Part shown: piece by piece, positions 57,637-64,000 of the stretch
How the letters are laid out: each line of letters starts with the position of its first letter
How positions within the stretch are numbered: the first letter of the stretch is position 1
From: Azospirillum lipoferum
GTDB taxonomy: Bacteria > Pseudomonadota > Alphaproteobacteria > Azospirillales > Azospirillaceae
Length of the DNA: 64,000 bases
Direction of reading: 5' to 3'
Assembly: GCF_024170005.1 (NCBI RefSeq)
Contig: NZ_JALJXJ010000007.1
Coordinates: 62,001 to 126,000, forward strand
The notes under the pieces: generated by a model
Told to the model about the DNA's origin: nothing
Seen by the model: the letters and a program-made list of their open reading frames with translations, nothing else
The model's database searches: none
Position numbers and translations under genes: made by a program

Positions 57637-59232
57637 ATGCGCGATTTCGAAGTACCGGGCCGCTCGCTCGCCATGGGGCGCAACGGGATGGCGGCGACCT
57701 CCCATCCCGCCGCAACGCTGACGGCGGTCGAGATCCTCAAGGCCGGCGGCAGCGCGATGGATGCCGCGGTGGCGGCCTGCGCGGTCCAGAGCGTGGTCGA
57801 GGCGGGCTCCACCGGCATCGGCGGCGACTGCTTCGCCCTGATCGCTCCGCAGGGCGGGACCGACATCCGCGCCTACAACGGCTCCGGCCGCACCCCTGCG
57901 GCGATGACGCTGGAACGCCTGCGGGCGGCGGGCGTCACCGGGATCGAGCGGCAGTCCCCCCACGCGGTCACGGTGCCGGGCGCGGTGGAGGCCTGGTCAC
58001 GGCTGGTCGCCGACCATGGCCGCCTGCCGTTGAGCGAGGTCTTCGCCCCGGCCATCGCCCTGGCGCGCGAGGGCTATGTCCTGACACCGCGGGTGTCGCA
58101 CGATCTGGCCCAGCAGGCCGACCTGATCCGCAAGGATCCGGCCGCCGCCGCCACCTTCCTCGTCGAAGGCAAGGCCCCCGCCGCCGGCAACGTGCAGACC
58201 CAGCCGCTGCTGGCCGACACGCTGGAGGCCATCGGACGCGAGGGGCCGGACGCCTTCTATCGCGGCGCCGTCGCCGAAGACATGGTGGAGTTCCTGCGCA
58301 GCGTCGGCGGCTTCCACAGCCTGGAGGATTTCGCCGCGGCCAAGGGCGAGTATGTGACGCCGATCCGGACCGACTATCGCGGCCGAACCGTCCATGAATG
58401 CCCGCCGAACGGCCAGGGCATCATCGCCCTGATGATCCTGAACATCCTGAAGCGCTTCTCGCCGTCCGGCGATCCGCTCGGTGCCGACAATCTGCATGTG
58501 GAGATCGAGGCGACGCGGCTCGCCTATGCCGCGCGCGACGCCTTCCTGGCGGATCCGGCACATGCAAAGACCTCGATGGTCGAGCATCTGCTGTCCGATG
58601 CGCTGGCCGACGATCTGGCCTCCCGCATCGATCTTGGCCGTGCGCTGGAGACCAGCGGAGTGTTCGACGGCGTCGAGCACAAGGACACCGTCTACATCGC
58701 CGTGGTCGACAAGGACCGCACCGCCGTCAGCTTCATCAGCTCGATCTTCCATCCCTATGGCAGCGGGCTGATGGCGCCGCGGTCGGGCGTGCTGTTCCAC
58801 AACCGGGGCCAGAGCTTCTCCCTGGTCGACGGGCACCCCAACAGGGTGGCGCCGCGCAAGCGGCCGATGCACACCATCATTCCGGGCATGGTCACCGAAA
58901 ACGGGCGCGTCAGCCTGACCTTCGGCGTCATGGGCGGGCATTACCAGGCGATGGGCCACGCCCATTTCCTGTCCAAGCTGTTCGACCATGGCCTGGACCT
59001 CCAGAGTGCCATGGACCTGCCGCGCCTGTTCCCCTTGCCCGGCACCCGCACCGTCGAGGCCGAGGCGGCGATCCGCGACAAGGCGGGACCGGAGCTGACC
59101 CGCCGGGGCTTCACCGTGAAGGCCCCCAACTGGGCCATCGGCGGAGCCCAGGCCATCGCTATCGACTGGGAGAACGGAACCCTGACCGGTGCGTCCGATC
59201 ATCGCAAGGACGGCTGCGCGCTGGGTTATTGA
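57637..59232 (+). CDS. Gamma-glutamyltransferase-family protein without signal peptide
   Basis: 531 aa. The catalytic nucleophile is T351 in HKDTVYIAVVDKD, where self-cleavage would give the large and small subunits; the downstream GSGLMAPRSGVLFHNRGQSF and GGHYQAMGHAHFLSKL segments are typical. Classical GGTs are exported; this one starts MRDFEVPGRSLAMGRNGMAAT with no signal peptide, so it should be cytoplasmic. It may cleave a gamma-glutamyl derivative of the amine made by its neighbours. It lies 4 nt after the aminotransferase. Confidence 0.85.
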   Translation: MRDFEVPGRSLAMGRNGMAATSHPAATLTAVEILKAGGSAMDAAVAACAVQSVVEAGSTGIGGDCFALIAPQGGTDIRAYNGSGRTPAAMTLERLRAAGVTGIERQSPHAVTVPGAVEAWSRLVADHGRLPLSEVFAPAIALAREGYVLTPRVSHDLAQQADLIRKDPAAAATFLVEGKAPAAGNVQTQPLLADTLEAIGREGPDAFYRGAVAEDMVEFLRSVGGFHSLEDFAAAKGEYVTPIRTDYRGRTVHECPPNGQGIIALMILNILKRFSPSGDPLGADNLHVEIEATRLAYAARDAFLADPAHAKTSMVEHLLSDALADDLASRIDLGRALETSGVFDGVEHKDTVYIAVVDKDRTAVSFISSIFHPYGSGLMAPRSGVLFHNRGQSFSLVDGHPNRVAPRKRPMHTIIPGMVTENGRVSLTFGVMGGHYQAMGHAHFLSKLFDHGLDLQSAMDLPRLFPLPGTRTVEAEAAIRDKAGPELTRRGFTVKAPNWAIGGAQAIAIDWENGTLTGASDHRKDGCALGY

Positions 59233-59284
59233 TCGCCGGCGTGGGGAGCGGGGCGACGGTCCACATCCCCCGCCCCTGCCGGCC

Positions 59285-59392
59285 TCATCGCAAGCCGGAG
59301 GGCCCCCGCATATAGTGGCGTTCGGGCCGGTAGGCCGGCCGGAACCAGGACGGGAAGCGGGCCCGGATCCATGCGCGCAACGCTGCCAGCAT
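59285..59392 (-). CDS. 35-aa small basic protein downstream of choX
   Basis: A 36-codon frame starts at ATG 59392 with AAGGAG about 11 nt upstream, 30 nt after the choline-binding-protein stop, on the same strand. The peptide runs MLAALRAWIRARFPSWFRPA, then YRPERHYMRGPSGLR. It is rich in Arg and Trp, with an amphipathic start. I know no family for it. Ribosome site and placement support a gene, its shortness does not. Confidence 0.45.
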   Translation of the reverse strand: MLAALRAWIRARFPSWFRPAYRPERHYMRGPSGLR

Positions 59393-59422
59393 GGCTGTTC
59401 GTCTCCTTATCGTCGGGTTGCG

Positions 59423-60433
59423 TCACTTCAGGCCCAAGGCCGCGCGCACCGCCGGGGCGGCATCCTTGCCGTCGCGGGTCGATACGCCGGCCAGCCAGGG
59501 GCCGAGAAGGTCGGGATGCGCCTTCAGGTAGCCGGCCGCGGCATCCTTGGGCGCCTGCTTGTCTTCCGTGATGGCGGCCATGATCTCGTTCTCCATCCCA
59601 ACGGTGAAGGCGAGCTGGCTGAACAGGCGGTGGACATTCGCGCATTCGCTGCCGTAGCCCCGCCGGGACAGCGTGTTGACCGTGGTGCTGCCGTAGTTCG
59701 GACCGAAATAGGCGTCGCCGCCGCTGAGATAGGTCATGTCGATCCGGGTGTTCATCGGGTGCGGCTGCCAGCCGAGGAAGACCACCCAGTCCTTGCTGCG
59801 TGTCCGGCGCATCGCCTGCGTCAGCATGGCCTGCTCGCTCGATTCGACCAGGGTCCAGCCTTCCAGTCCGAAATCCTTCTTGTCGAGCATGCGCTTGATA
59901 ATCTGGTTCGCCGGCGCGCCCGGCTCGATCCCATAGATCTTCTTTTCGAAGCGGTCGCCGTAACGGGCGAGGTCGGCGAAACTGCGCACGCCGGCATCGG
60001 CCACCGCGGTCGGCACCGCCAGGGTGAATTTGGCGTTCTCCAGGTTCGGACGCACGATCTCGACGGATTTCTCGGCGATCAGCTTGTCGAGGAAGGTGGA
60101 TTGCGCCGGCATCCAGTTGCCGAGGAATACATCGATCTGCCCGGTCTTCAGCGCCTGGAAGATGATCGGCACGGCGACCGTCTCGATCTTCTGCTGGTAG
60201 CCCAGCGCGCCCAGCAGCGCTCCCGCCACCGCATTGGTTGAGGTGATGTCGGTCCAGCCCGGATCGGCCATCCTCACCGTCTGGCAGCTGGCCGGTTCCG
60301 CCGCCGCTGCCGTCCCGGATGCCGCTCCCGATGCCACCAGCAAACCGGCCGTCACCCCGATCGCGGCCGCCAAGCCGGCTAGTGCCGCACGCCCCATCGC
60401 CAAACCGCCCATTGCAACCCCCAGTGCCTGCAT
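59423..60433 (-). CDS. choX: Choline/glycine-betaine ABC substrate-binding protein (ChoX-like)
   Basis: 336 aa from ATG 60433, after GGAGGG. Signal peptide ending AAAA, then EPASCQTVRMADPGWTDITSTNAVAGALLGALGYQQKI, the OpuAC-type choline-binding hallmark; aromatic-box Trp residues appear in DPGWTD, GNWMPA and GWQPHP. No permease or ATPase lies alongside in the window, so it would have to work with a distant ABC transporter. Next to choline sulfatase it probably binds choline released or imported for betaine synthesis. Confidence 0.82.
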   Translation of the reverse strand: MQALGVAMGGLAMGRAALAGLAAAIGVTAGLLVASGAASGTAAAAEPASCQTVRMADPGWTDITSTNAVAGALLGALGYQQKIETVAVPIIFQALKTGQIDVFLGNWMPAQSTFLDKLIAEKSVEIVRPNLENAKFTLAVPTAVADAGVRSFADLARYGDRFEKKIYGIEPGAPANQIIKRMLDKKDFGLEGWTLVESSEQAMLTQAMRRTRSKDWVVFLGWQPHPMNTRIDMTYLSGGDAYFGPNYGSTTVNTLSRRGYGSECANVHRLFSQLAFTVGMENEIMAAITEDKQAPKDAAAGYLKAHPDLLGPWLAGVSTRDGKDAAPAVRAALGLK

Positions 60434-60488
60434 GATGCTGTCCCTCCTGTCGGGTGATGGTCGACGTCCGGCAGGCCGGCGCGCCGTC

Positions 60489-62045
60489 TTACTGCGCAGG
60501 GTTGCCGGGGCGCGGGAAGCGCGCCATGGCTTCCAGATCGTCGAGATCCAGATGGTTGCGCATATAGCTGGTGCCAGCGTCGGTGAAGGGCTGGAAATCC
60601 CAGGACGTGTGCCGCCCCCGCCGCAGCGCGTCGGCCACCAGGAGCCGCCGCTGCTGACTGGCGACGACCTCCTCATGCAGGCGCGTCAGGTTCCAGCGCT
60701 GTTCCACCTCGGCGCGGTAGCCCCGCAGGGCCTCAGCCGCCTCCGAACCGGCGGCCGGCTGTTCGGCCCGGTTCACCAGCTCGTCCGGATCGTCGGACAG
60801 GTCGTAGAGCTGGTCGGGATCGGCCGGCGAATGGATGAATTTGTCGGGACCGCGCCGGATCATCACGATCGGGGCCACCGCACCTTCGCCGAGATATTCG
60901 CCGATCACCTCGTCGTGCCCGCCGCTGCGCTGAAGGTGCGGCAGCAGGCTGCGCCCGTCGACCGGCGTCCGCAAGCCCGGCGCCGCCCCGTCATGGGCGA
61001 GGTCGACCAGGGTCGGCAGCAGATCCATCGACGAGACGGAGGCGGCGACCCGCCCGGCCTGGAACCAGCCGGGCGTCCGGATGATCAGCGGAATGCGGCA
61101 GGCGGACTCGAAGAAGCTCATCTTGTACCACAGCCCGCGTTCGCCCAGCATGTCGCCATGGTCGGACAGCAGGACGACGATGGTGTCGTCGGCCAGGCCG
61201 GTTTCCTCCAACACGCCCATGATCCGGCCGATCTGGTCGTCCACATAGGCGACGGAACCGTAGTAGGCGCGGCGGGCGTTGTGGATCTGCCGGTCGCTGA
61301 GCGGCATCTCGTCCATCGCACAGACATGGCGCAGCCGCCGCGAATGCGGGTCCATCGCCTCCGGCGCCAGGGTGACGCGCGGCATCGGCACCTCCGCGTC
61401 GGTGTGGCGGTTCCAGTAGCGTTCGGTGATGGCGTAGGGATCGTGCGGGTGGGTCAGCGACACCACGAAGCCGAAGGGCCGTTCCCGCCGGCCGCGGGCG
61501 AGGTCGTACAGCTTGCGCTCGGCGGTGAAGACCACCTCCTCATCGAAGTCGAGCTGATTGGTGCGCAGGCAGGGCCCGGCATCGCGCACGGAACTCATGT
61601 TGTGATACCAGCTCGGCCGCTCCATGGGCCGGGTCCAGTCCGGCGTCCAGCCGAAATCGGCCGGATAGATGTCGGTGGTCAGCCGCTCCTCGAAGCCGTG
61701 CAACTGGTCGGCCCCGCAGAAATGCATCTTGCCGGACAGGATGGTCTGGTAGCCGGCCAGCCGCAGGTAATGGGCGAAGGTGGGAACGGCGGAGGGGAAT
61801 TCGGCGGCGTTGTCGTAACCGCCGATCGCCGAGGGCAGGCGTCCCGACAGGAACACATAGCGCGAGGGGGCGCAGAGCGGGCTGTTGCAGTAGGCGCTGT
61901 CGAACACCACGCCGCCCTCCGCCAGCCGGTCGATGTGCGGCGTCCGCACCGTCGGGTTGCCGTAGGCGCCGAGCGCCTGCGGGATCATCTGGTCAGCCAT
62001 GAGGATGAGGATGTTGGGGCGCCGTGCCATATCCGCCTGCTTCAT
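60489..62045 (-). CDS. betC: Choline sulfatase
   Basis: 518 aa type I sulfatase hydrolysing choline-O-sulfate to choline and sulfate. The formylglycine motif is CAPSR with C58; metal ligands lie in ILMADQM and SDHGDMLGERGLWYKM. The stretches YDNAAEFPSAVPTFAHYLRL and GKMHFCGADQLHGFEERLTT and the DPHSRRLRHV block are those of BetC rather than arylsulfatases. Start ATG 62045 has no good ribosome site; ATG 62030 (MARRPNIL) is an alternative. Divergent from the LysR gene, the conserved BetC arrangement. Lets the cell use choline sulfate as osmoprotectant precursor or sulfur source. Confidence 0.92.
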   Translation of the reverse strand: MKQADMARRPNILILMADQMIPQALGAYGNPTVRTPHIDRLAEGGVVFDSAYCNSPLCAPSRYVFLSGRLPSAIGGYDNAAEFPSAVPTFAHYLRLAGYQTILSGKMHFCGADQLHGFEERLTTDIYPADFGWTPDWTRPMERPSWYHNMSSVRDAGPCLRTNQLDFDEEVVFTAERKLYDLARGRRERPFGFVVSLTHPHDPYAITERYWNRHTDAEVPMPRVTLAPEAMDPHSRRLRHVCAMDEMPLSDRQIHNARRAYYGSVAYVDDQIGRIMGVLEETGLADDTIVVLLSDHGDMLGERGLWYKMSFFESACRIPLIIRTPGWFQAGRVAASVSSMDLLPTLVDLAHDGAAPGLRTPVDGRSLLPHLQRSGGHDEVIGEYLGEGAVAPIVMIRRGPDKFIHSPADPDQLYDLSDDPDELVNRAEQPAAGSEAAEALRGYRAEVEQRWNLTRLHEEVVASQQRRLLVADALRRGRHTSWDFQPFTDAGTSYMRNHLDLDDLEAMARFPRPGNPAQ

Positions 62046-62133
62046 ACCGTGTGTGGACAGATCGTGCGATCGGGATAGAATTCACGCACCCGGCAGGGGT
62101 CGTGAAGCCCCTGTCTGATCATGCCGGTATGAA
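62041..62133. promoter_or_regulatory. betC-lysR divergent control region with inverted repeats
   Basis: The 96-bp intergenic region contains a perfect 9-bp inverted repeat TTCATACCG (62041-62049) / CGGTATGAA (62125-62133), a small dyad ATCG-TG-CGAT (62061-62070), and CAGGGG-N8-CCCCTG (62094-62113). LysR-type sites are expected here; which dyad is bound is unknown. Confidence 0.45.
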
Positions 62134-62141
62134 GGGTGCTC

Positions 62142-63119
62142 ATGGGAAAGGACCGCCTGCCGCCGCTGCGCACCCTGCTTTTCTTCGAGGCGGCCGGCCG
62201 GCTGCTCAGCTTCAGCGCCGCCGCCCGCGAGCTTGCCTGCACCCAGTCGGCCGTCAGCCACCAGATCGGCTGGCTGGAGGCGGAACTGGGGACGGCACTG
62301 TTCCGCCGCCTTCATCGCGGGGTCGCGCTGACGCCGGACGGCGTGCGGCTTTACGAGGCGACGCGGGAGGCGCTGGACGGCATCGGCGATGCGGTGACCC
62401 ACATCCGCGACAGGCAACGGCCGGGCGTGCTGAACGTCGCCACCGATTTCGGCTTCGCCGCCGGCTGGTTGCTGCCGCGCCTCGGCGCCCTGCGCCAGCT
62501 TCTGCCCGAGCTGGACGTGCGGATCGTGACGATGCAGAGCGCGATCGACCTGCGCCGCGAGGCGGCGGACATCGCCATCACCTTCGGTCACGGCCATTGG
62601 CCCGGCTGCGAGGCGGAACTCCTGTTTCCCGAACGGGTCCTACCGGTCTGCAGCCCTGCCTTCCGGGCGAGCCGGGCCCCGTTCTCCGCCAGTGGGGGCG
62701 CCGGCGGGACCGCCGACCCGGCCGATCTGGCGTCGCTGCCGCTCCTGCATCTGGAAAGCCGCGGGCCGGCCGCCTGGCTGGCCTGGGGAGACTGGTTCTC
62801 CCTGCACGGGCTGGCGGTGCCGGCCGGCGGCCAGGATCTGACCTTCAACAATTACCCTCTGGTCCTGCAGGCTGCCCTGATGGGCCAGGGGGTGGCGCTG
62901 GGATGGAGCCCGCTGATCGATGACCTGATGCGGGACGGGCATCTGGTCGCCCTGCTCGACCGGCCGGTCCAGACGGAACGGGGCTATTTCCTCGTCACTG
63001 CCAGCCGGCGCAAGCCGGATGAGCGTCGCGACCGCTTCCGCCGTTGGGTGATCGAGGAAAGCCGCCGGAGCGACGGCCGCGGGACCAGCGACCGGATATT
63101 CACTCCCGCCATCGGGTGA
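62142..63119 (+). CDS. LysR-family regulator of choline sulfate utilisation
   Basis: 325 aa from ATG 62142, with GAAGG 6 nt upstream; GTG 62136 is in frame. Winged helix near the start (LRTLLFFEAAGRLLSFSAAARELACTQSAVSHQIGWLEAELG), then a substrate-binding domain resembling GcvA-type LysR proteins (LPLLHLE..., AWLAWGDWFS, GVALGWSPLIDDLM). The divergent position beside betC is typical for the activator of choline sulfate genes. It meets the next gene convergently after 25 nt. Confidence 0.88.
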   Translation: MGKDRLPPLRTLLFFEAAGRLLSFSAAARELACTQSAVSHQIGWLEAELGTALFRRLHRGVALTPDGVRLYEATREALDGIGDAVTHIRDRQRPGVLNVATDFGFAAGWLLPRLGALRQLLPELDVRIVTMQSAIDLRREAADIAITFGHGHWPGCEAELLFPERVLPVCSPAFRASRAPFSASGGAGGTADPADLASLPLLHLESRGPAAWLAWGDWFSLHGLAVPAGGQDLTFNNYPLVLQAALMGQGVALGWSPLIDDLMRDGHLVALLDRPVQTERGYFLVTASRRKPDERRDRFRRWVIEESRRSDGRGTSDRIFTPAIG

Positions 63120-63144
63120 CGGGACATCGGATCGGCCCGCCGGA

Positions 63145-63861
63145 TCATACGGCGACCATCTCCATCAGCCGGGCGCGGTCGGCGGGCGAGGCCGCCTCGC
63201 CATGCAGCGTGATGCGGCCCCGTTCCACCGCATAGAATCGGTCGGCGACATCCAGGGCGCGGTGGATGTTCTGCTCCACCAGCAGGATGGTCAATCCCGC
63301 CCGCTTCAACTCGGTGATGATCGCGAAGATCTCGTCGACGATCATCGGCGCCAGACCTTCCGTCGGCTCGTCGATCAGCAGCAGTCTGGCGGTCCCCACC
63401 ATCACGCGGGCCATCGCCAGCATCTGCTGCTCGCCGCCGGACAGGGTGGTGCCGAGCTGCCGCCGCCGTTCGGCCAGCCGGGGGAAGCGGGCGAAGGCCC
63501 GTCCGATCGCCTGTTCGTTCTCCCGCCGTGCCCGGCCGGGGCATTGCCGCAGCCCCAGCCGCAGATTCTCCTCGACGCTGAGGCCGGGGAAGATGCGGCG
63601 GTCCTCCGGCACCAGCCCAAGCCCGAGGCGGGCGATCGCGTCGGGCGTCTGCCCAGCCAGATCGACGCCGCCGAAACGGATCGCGCCGGAACTGGCCGGC
63701 ACCCAGCCGGCGATGGATTTCAGGATGGTGGTCTTGCCGACGCCGTTGCGGCCGAACAGCCCGACCACCTCGCCCGGCCCGGCATGCAGCGACACCCCTT
63801 GCAGGACATGGCTGAGGCCGTAATGCGCGTGCAGATTCTCGATGGAAAGCATGGGGGTCAC
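63145..63861 (-). CDS. livF: ABC transporter ATP-binding protein LivF (second Liv-type system)
   Basis: 238 aa: Walker A GRNGVGKTT, PEDRRIFPGLSVEENLRLG, signature LSGGEQQMLAMARVM, Walker B LLLIDEPTEGLAP, VEQNIHRALDVADRFY. GTG 63861 overlaps the livG stop (GTGA); ATG 63852 (MLSIENL) is in frame. It belongs to a different operon from the livHMGFK set at 34955-39565, continuing beyond the window edge. Confidence 0.9.
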   Translation of the reverse strand: MTPMLSIENLHAHYGLSHVLQGVSLHAGPGEVVGLFGRNGVGKTTILKSIAGWVPASSGAIRFGGVDLAGQTPDAIARLGLGLVPEDRRIFPGLSVEENLRLGLRQCPGRARRENEQAIGRAFARFPRLAERRRQLGTTLSGGEQQMLAMARVMVGTARLLLIDEPTEGLAPMIVDEIFAIITELKRAGLTILLVEQNIHRALDVADRFYAVERGRITLHGEAASPADRARLMEMVAV

Positions 63862-64000
63862 CCGTGTCCGAAATAGGCGGCCTGTACGGCGAGATCGGCG
63901 CGCACTACCGCTGGCGGTCCTTCGGCGATCTTCCGGCCCTGGGCCATCACCACGACATGGTCCGACAGGCTCATCACCAGCCCGATGTCGTGTTCGATCA
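63858..64000 (-). CDS. livG: ABC transporter ATP-binding protein LivG, C-terminal end only
   Basis: The last 47 codons of a LivG-type ATPase: IEHDIGLVMSLSDHVVVMAQ, GRKIAEGPPAVV, ending AAYFGHG and a TGA at 63858-63860. EHD is the LivG switch-region motif. The rest lies beyond the window. Confidence 0.85.
   Translation of the reverse strand, partial: IEHDIGLVMSLSDHVVVMAQGRKIAEGPPAVVRADLAVQAAYFGHG

Overview
The window is GC-rich (roughly two thirds G+C by eye) and carries densely packed, chromosome-like catabolic and transport operons with frequent ATGA/GTGA stop-start overlaps. The gene families (fused QuiC dehydroshikimate dehydratase, choline sulfatase with its LysR regulator, several Liv-type and polar amino acid ABC systems, FCD-type GntR regulators, NodT-type outer-membrane factor) suggest a soil- or plant-associated alphaproteobacterium, perhaps of the Azospirillum/Rhodospirillales kind. 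That placement is inference; there is no rRNA or other taxonomic marker. I saw no tRNA, rRNA, CRISPR array or insertion sequence.

Layout. (1) 1-3142, minus: catabolic quinate/shikimate operon quiC-aroQ-aroE (aroE cut by the window edge), with a repeated ~31-bp motif before quiC and before aroQ, and a strong hairpin terminator for the next unit. (2) 3102-19155, minus: the most unusual part, a ~15.4-kb five-gene unit encoding a 1132-aa and a 2620-aa beta-rich protein of unknown function, a DNase I-like (EEP) phosphodiesterase, a phage-tail-collar protein with a pentapeptide-repeat shaft, and a PI-PLC-like phosphodiesterase. No signal peptides and no other phage genes are visible; an AT-rich ~600-bp leader precedes it. 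(3) 19156-20885: divergent TetR regulator and SDR reductase with paired operators. (4) 20886-34923: sigma-54-controlled aromatic alcohol/aldehyde block (benzaldehyde dehydrogenase, aryl-alcohol dehydrogenase, DUF1302 barrel, DUF1329, YCF48-like propeller, RND/MMPL transporter, quinone-oxidoreductase-like protein), a convergent XylR_N/V4R sigma-54 activator, and a divergent beta-lactamase-fold hydrolase with its own -24/-12 promoter. (5) 34955-42582, minus: vanA-gntR-vanB-livHMGFK, i.e. Rieske O-demethylase plus Liv-type uptake of a probable methoxylated aromatic acid. (6) 42786-50728: SMR transporter coupled to a thioester-reductase-like protein, divergent from a DevBCA-type exporter with a NodT outer-membrane factor and a two-component system. 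(7) 50745-59232: GntR regulator, ureohydrolase, polar amino acid ABC transporter, class III aminotransferase and leaderless gamma-glutamyltransferase, linked by a shared operator-like sequence. (8) 59285-63119: choline sulfate use (small ORF, choline-binding protein, choline sulfatase, LysR). (9) 63145-64000: livF and the end of livG of another ABC system.

How it works together. Blocks 1, 4 and 5 feed plant-derived aromatics (quinate/shikimate, benzyl alcohols and aldehydes, methoxybenzoates) toward protocatechuate- or benzoate-type intermediates. Blocks 7 and 8 obtain nitrogen, carbon or osmolytes from guanidino/amino compounds and choline sulfate. Block 2 does not fit metabolism and is the best candidate for an undescribed system.
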